Assembly: GCA_023392475.1 (NCBI GenBank)
Contig: JAEVZA010000072.1
Span: 1 to 9,097, forward strand
Length of the DNA: 9,097 nucleotides
Source: Actinomycetes bacterium
GTDB taxonomy: Bacteria; Actinomycetota; Acidimicrobiia; Acidimicrobiales; Microtrichaceae
Reading direction: 5' to 3'
A program made the position numbers and the translations under genes. The notes beneath the pieces are model-generated. The model saw nothing but the letters and a program-made list of their open reading frames with translations. It ran no database searches and was not told the origin of the DNA. Shown here in pieces: positions 6,763 through 9,097 of the stretch (position 1 is the first letter of the stretch; every line of letters begins with the position of its first letter).

Positions 6763-7617
6763 GTGAGTGATCGGGAGTTCACGGCGCTGCGCTACGAGAA
6801 CGCGGGCCGCAAGGCGTACGTCACGCTGGACCGGCCGGATCGCCTCAACGCCATCGACGACGCGATGCCGCGCGAGATCCGGGGAGCCGTCGAGCGGGCG
6901 AACGAGGACCCGTCGGTCCACGTCATCGTGCTGCGGGGTGAGGGCCGGTCGTTCTGCGCGGGCTACGACCTCAAGGCGTACGCCGAGCAGGGCATCGGCA
7001 CGCAGGACCGGGTCTGGGACCCGATCAAGGACTACCGGATGATGAAGCGGAACACCGACGACTTCATGTCGCTGTTCCGTTCGCTCAAGCCCACGATCGC
7101 GAAGGTGCAGGGCCACGCGGTGGCCGGTGGCAGCGACATCGCCCTGTGCTGCGACCTCGTCGTGATGGCCGACGACGCCCGGATCGGCTACATGCCGGCC
7201 CGGGTGTGGGGCTGCCCGACCACCGCGATGTGGGTGTACCGGCTGGGCGCGGAGAAGGCGAAGCGGATGCTGCTCACGGGCGACACCATCGACGGTCGGC
7301 AGGCCGCCGACTGGGGGCTGGTCGTCGAATCGGTGCCGCCCGAGCGGCTGGACGCCCGCGTCGAGGAGCTGGCGGACCGGATGGCCGGCGTGCCGATCAA
7401 CCAGCTCGTCATGCAGAAGCTGATGGTCAACCAGGCGCTCGACAACATGGGCCTGCAGGGCACGCAGATCCTCGCGACCGTGTTCGACGGCATCACCCGG
7501 CACTCGCCGGAGGGTCGCTGGTTCCAGGACCTGGCGGCCACGGAGGGGTTCCACGCCGCGGTGGAGTGGCGGGACTCGGGTCGCCCGATCCCCGAGGGGG
7601 GCCGACCCGCCGACTGA
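6763..7617 (+). CDS. Crotonase/enoyl-CoA hydratase family protein lacking the classical catalytic glutamates
   Basis: A 284-residue cytoplasmic acyl-CoA enzyme of the crotonase superfamily. The GTG start has a GAGG ribosome binding site 6 bases upstream. The CoA-binding and oxyanion-hole signature SFCAGYDLKAY (63-73) is intact, as is the second oxyanion segment AVAGGSDIALCCDLVVMADD (119-138). Then come ARIGYMPARVWGCPTTAMW (139-157) and RLGAEKAKRMLLTGD (160-174), the usual helix after the active site. Aligned by eye with rat mitochondrial enoyl-CoA hydratase, Glu144 corresponds to Asp125 and Glu164 to Ala146, so ordinary 2-enoyl-CoA hydration is doubtful. Other superfamily chemistry (isomerase, thioester hydrolase, decarboxylase, ring-forming or dehalogenase-type) is possible. 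The C-terminal third is of normal length. It stands alone with no beta-oxidation partner nearby; a hairpin follows the stop. Family call is secure, reaction is not. Confidence 0.88.
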   Translation: MSDREFTALRYENAGRKAYVTLDRPDRLNAIDDAMPREIRGAVERANEDPSVHVIVLRGEGRSFCAGYDLKAYAEQGIGTQDRVWDPIKDYRMMKRNTDDFMSLFRSLKPTIAKVQGHAVAGGSDIALCCDLVVMADDARIGYMPARVWGCPTTAMWVYRLGAEKAKRMLLTGDTIDGRQAADWGLVVESVPPERLDARVEELADRMAGVPINQLVMQKLMVNQALDNMGLQGTQILATVFDGITRHSPEGRWFQDLAATEGFHAAVEWRDSGRPIPEGGRPAD

Positions 7618-7632
7618 GTCGGGACGACGCGC

Positions 7633-7652
7633 TCCGCAGTTCTCGTTGCGGA
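7633..7652 (+). terminator. Short hairpin after the crotonase gene
   Basis: TCCGCA and TGCGGA form a perfect 6-bp stem around an 8-base loop, 15 bases after the crotonase stop and before the promoter region of the next gene. No T-tract follows, so termination is inferred from position and stem only. Confidence 0.35.
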
Positions 7653-7700
7653 AGGAACCGTCGCGTGGTTGACTCCGCGACGCTCGACAGGGGGCTCAGA

Positions 7701-7708
7701 GGGGGAGG
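7701..7708 (+). promoter_or_regulatory. Strong ribosome binding site of the lamin-tail lipoprotein
   Basis: GGGGGAGG is separated by 7 bases from ATG at 7716. It is one of the clearest Shine-Dalgarno sequences in the window and fixes the start of a gene whose frame stays open far upstream. The 98-base gap before the gene has no promoter I can defend; TTGACT at 7669-7674 lacks a matching -10. Confidence 0.7.
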
Positions 7709-7715
7709 TCGATCC

Positions 7716-8444
7716 ATGCGATCGTCACGTGTTCACCGCAGCGCGGCCGGAGCCGCAGCGCTCGCCGCCGTCACGTTCATCGGGCTGGCATGCGCGCCGC
7801 CACCGCCGCCGCCGACCACCACGACGACGACGTCGACCACGACGAGCTCCTCGACCACGACCACCTCGATCCCGCCCAGCCCGATCGGCCTCGTCATCAA
7901 CGAGATCGACTACGACCAGGTGGGCACGGACACGGCGGAGTTCGTCGAGCTCAAGAACACCTCGTCCTCGACGCTCGACCTCACCGGCACGGACCTCGTG
8001 TTCGTCAACGGCGCGAGCAGCGTCGTCTACCGGACCGTCCCGCTCGGCGGGGTGGGCCTCGTCGCTCCCGGCGCGTACGTCGTGGTCGGCGATGCCCCGG
8101 TCACGTCGGCGCTGCCGGCCGGCACCGCGTCGATCACGATGCCGGGGTTCGACAACATCCAGAACGGCGCACCCGACGCGGTCACGATCGTGGACAACAA
8201 CCACACGTCGATCATCGACTCGGTGTCGTACGAGGGCAGCGTCCTCGCGGCCGTGCTGCCCGGCTTCGTGGGCACGGTCTCGCTCGACGAGGGCTACCCG
8301 CACACGGATCCGTTGGGGCCGTCGGATTCGAACGTCTTCGAGGCGTCGCTCAGCCGCTTCCCCGACGGGTCCGACACCAACGACGAACGGGTCGACTGGG
8401 TGCTGTCCTCGACGCCGACGCCCGGCGCCGTGAACTTCGCCTGA
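7716..8444 (+). CDS. Predicted lipoprotein with Pro/Thr/Ser stalk and lamin-tail domain
   Basis: A 242-residue predicted surface protein. The N terminus has basic residues (Arg2, Arg5, Arg8), a hydrophobic stretch (10-25) and a relaxed lipobox IGLAC with Cys26, so lipid anchoring on the outer face of the membrane is plausible; simple signal-peptide cleavage is the alternative. Six prolines (28-33) and an almost pure Thr/Ser run (34-51) form an extended, possibly O-glycosylated stalk. From about residue 57, LVINEIDYDQ, then AEFVELKNTSSSTLDLTG, and near the end SLSRFPDGSDTNDERVDW and TPTPGAVN match the lamin-tail domain (LTD), a small Ig-like beta fold found in many bacterial secreted proteins. 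Its ligand in bacteria is generally unknown. A strong ribosome binding site decides the ATG. There is no C-terminal helix plus basic tail, so it is not an obvious exosortase substrate. Confidence 0.85.
   Translation: MRSSRVHRSAAGAAALAAVTFIGLACAPPPPPPTTTTTTSTTTSSSTTTTSIPPSPIGLVINEIDYDQVGTDTAEFVELKNTSSSTLDLTGTDLVFVNGASSVVYRTVPLGGVGLVAPGAYVVVGDAPVTSALPAGTASITMPGFDNIQNGAPDAVTIVDNNHTSIIDSVSYEGSVLAAVLPGFVGTVSLDEGYPHTDPLGPSDSNVFEASLSRFPDGSDTNDERVDWVLSSTPTPGAVNFA
7797..7868 (+). repeat. Low-complexity CCG/ACC/ACG trinucleotide tract encoding the stalk
   Basis: Six Pro codons followed by 18 Thr/Ser codons, mostly ACC and ACG, make a triplet-repeat tract inside the lipoprotein gene. Because the unit is three bases, slippage would lengthen or shorten the stalk without shifting the frame. 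Confidence 0.8.
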
Positions 8445-8659
8445 TCCGGCGTCGGCCGAGACGTCCGCTCGTCCACCCGCCGAGGATCGGGCCGCGCCGA
8501 CGGCCTCGCGCCCGTCGATCCGTCGCGGGTGTCCTGCGTCCATGGGTTGCTTCGCGTTTCCCCCACGGCCGATGTAGCGCATCGGCCGAGCGCGGCGATT
8601 TCCCCGCCAACGGCCGCAGGACGATCCTCGGCCGTCTCACACATGCAGGGGAGACAGTG
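8445..8659 (+). promoter_or_regulatory. Intergenic leader region of the small secreted protein gene
   Basis: These 215 bases hold no convincing gene. They contain five CGGCCG hexamers (8453, 8566, 8583, 8611, 8629) and the hairpin at 8566-8588. An 11-codon reading frame (8542-8577) has its stop in the hairpin loop. The ribosome binding site AGGGGAG (8647-8653) lies 6 bases before ATG 8660. TTGCTT at 8547-8552 is a possible -35 without a good -10. The promoter should lie here, but I cannot place it. Confidence 0.4.
8566..8588. terminator. Perfect 9-bp stem with 5-base loop, terminator or regulatory hairpin
   Basis: CGGCCGATG and CATCGGCCG are exact inverted repeats around TAGCG. The structure is 121 bases after the lipoprotein stop and 71 bases before the small secreted gene. 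It has no trailing T-tract. It could end the upstream transcript, act as an operator dyad, or fold in the leader of the downstream mRNA. Confidence 0.45.
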
Positions 8660-8962
8660 ATGATGAAGCGACTGATGATCGGGGCCGTGCTCGCCGCGAC
8701 CGCCGTCGGTGTCATGGGTGGCGTCGCGGGCGCCGGTGAGGTCAACGGCAAGGGCGACCCGACGCCGATCAACAGCTACCGGGCGGGCAGCATCTGCTCG
8801 TTCTCGGGGCTCAACGACGACCCGACCGGCGGCGGCAACCCGGAGGAGGCCGGGAAGATCCAGAACTGGGGCGTGATCCCGAAGGCGGGCAAGGTGGCCC
8901 TCACGGCGATGGGGGAGAACCCCGGCGTCGCGTGCCGCGGGTACGCCTCGCAGGGCCACTGA
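8660..8962 (+). CDS. Small secreted protein with two cysteines, function unknown
   Basis: A 100-residue predicted exported protein. GTG 8657, ATG 8660 and ATG 8663 are consecutive in frame; 8660 is chosen because AGGGGAG ends 6 bases before it. Residues 1-25 form a Sec-type signal peptide: Lys3 and Arg4, a hydrophobic core 5-22, and AGA with likely cleavage after Ala25. The mature part, about 75 residues, begins GEVNGKGDPTP, continues with a SICSFSGLNDD block (44-54) and a Gly/Asn/Pro-rich loop, and ends VACRGYASQGH. Cys46 and Cys92 are the only cysteines and could form one disulfide outside the cell. The GEVNGKG and ICSFSGLND segments recall small secreted proteins I associate with high-GC actinobacteria, none with a function I can name. 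A strong palindrome follows the stop, so it is probably a single-gene transcript. Confidence 0.8.
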   Translation: MMKRLMIGAVLAATAVGVMGGVAGAGEVNGKGDPTPINSYRAGSICSFSGLNDDPTGGGNPEEAGKIQNWGVIPKAGKVALTAMGENPGVACRGYASQGH

Positions 8963-8975
8963 GCATCGCGAGGTT

Positions 8976-9007
8976 CGAGGTCGTTCCGTCCGGACGGACC
9001 GTCCTCG
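8976..9007 (+). terminator. Long GC-rich palindrome after the small secreted gene
   Basis: A 32-base imperfect palindrome with 14 of 16 positions paired, centred on the perfect 14-mer TCCGTCCGGACGGA (8985-8998) and flanked by CGAGG/CCTCG arms. It begins 13 bases after the stop. There is no U-tract, which is common for actinobacterial terminators. TCGCGAGG (8966-8973) can pair alternatively with CCTCGCGA (9003-9010). Confidence 0.55.
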
Positions 9008-9010
9008 CGA

Positions 9011-9097
9011 CCTGGCGCGATCCCGAACGCGGACGACCCCAGGGCGCCAGCCCAGGGGGGGTTACGCGGCCGCCGGGCAGGGTCCGGCGACCCCTCC
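9011..9097. other. Unassigned end of window
   Basis: I recognise no gene here. The stretch has CTGGCGC (9012-9018) with its inverted copy GCGCCAG (9044-9050), a repeated CCCAGGG, and a run of seven G at 9055-9061. It is probably intergenic, and the neighbouring gene lies outside the window. Confidence 0.4.

Noticed and set aside
4214..6766. 850-codon open frame on the + strand opposite the ABC permease
   Set aside because: It is Arg/Asp/His/Gly-rich with no hydrophobic segments or domain pattern, and is the antisense shadow of a gene with clear FtsX motifs. Long antisense frames are expected at this GC content.
6625..7554. 309-codon - strand frame opposite the crotonase
   Set aside because: The sense strand carries unmistakable crotonase motifs and a ribosome binding site; the - frame is repetitive His/Arg/Val sequence.
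7669..7697. TTGACT as a -35 box for the lipoprotein gene
   Set aside because: No TAnnnT-like -10 occurs 16 to 19 bases downstream, so the promoter cannot be supported.
7797..7868. Triplet repeat as a phase-variation switch
   Set aside because: The repeat unit is three bases, so length changes would not turn the gene off; only stalk length would vary.
7716..8444. Lipoprotein as the exosortase substrate
   Set aside because: Its C terminus ends TPTPGAVNFA without a helix or basic tail, so it lacks a tripartite sorting signal.
7725..8582. 285-codon - strand frame opposite the lamin-tail gene
   Set aside because: The C-terminal part is an Arg/Gly run produced by the reverse complement of the Pro/Thr repeat; it is a shadow.

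Overview
The window is very GC-rich throughout. It has tightly packed genes, frequent GTG starts and GC-rich hairpins instead of U-tract terminators. The gene families fit a high-GC actinobacterium, possibly of the Acidimicrobiia type; this is an inference from composition and gene content, not a taxonomic match. I see no rRNA, tRNA, CRISPR array, insertion sequence or phage gene. The largely antisense overlapping reading frames are explained by high third-position GC.

Left part (1-4159, + strand): a three-gene run. A 5'-truncated exosortase/archaeosortase family protein with an EpsI-like C-terminal domain overlaps the start of a processive-type family 2 glycosyltransferase by 4 bases (ATGA). 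Thirteen bases further on is a soluble protein that looks like the CrtC/AttH lipocalin-like superfamily. The first two suggest a cell-envelope function in which polysaccharide or glycan synthesis is coupled to sorting of surface proteins. The third has no obvious link to that function.

Middle part (4178-6634, - strand): one large FtsX/MacB-type ABC permease with a duplicated 4+4 membrane layout. It converges on the first run, and an imperfect dyad covers both stop codons. No ATPase partner lies beside it.

Right part (6763-8962, + strand): a crotonase-fold protein reads divergently from the permease. Both catalytic glutamates of classical enoyl-CoA hydratase are replaced. Next come a predicted lipoprotein with a Pro/Thr/Ser stalk and a lamin-tail domain, and a 100-residue secreted protein with two cysteines in its mature part. 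The intergenic stretches contain several clear inverted repeats: a chain of overlapping hairpins at 6671-6722, a perfect 9-bp stem at 8566-8588, and a 32-nt imperfect palindrome after the last gene. The final 90 bases hold no recognisable gene.

No finding here proves a new system. The leads most worth following are the exosortase/glycosyltransferase pair with no visible substrate, the atypical crotonase, and the small secreted protein.
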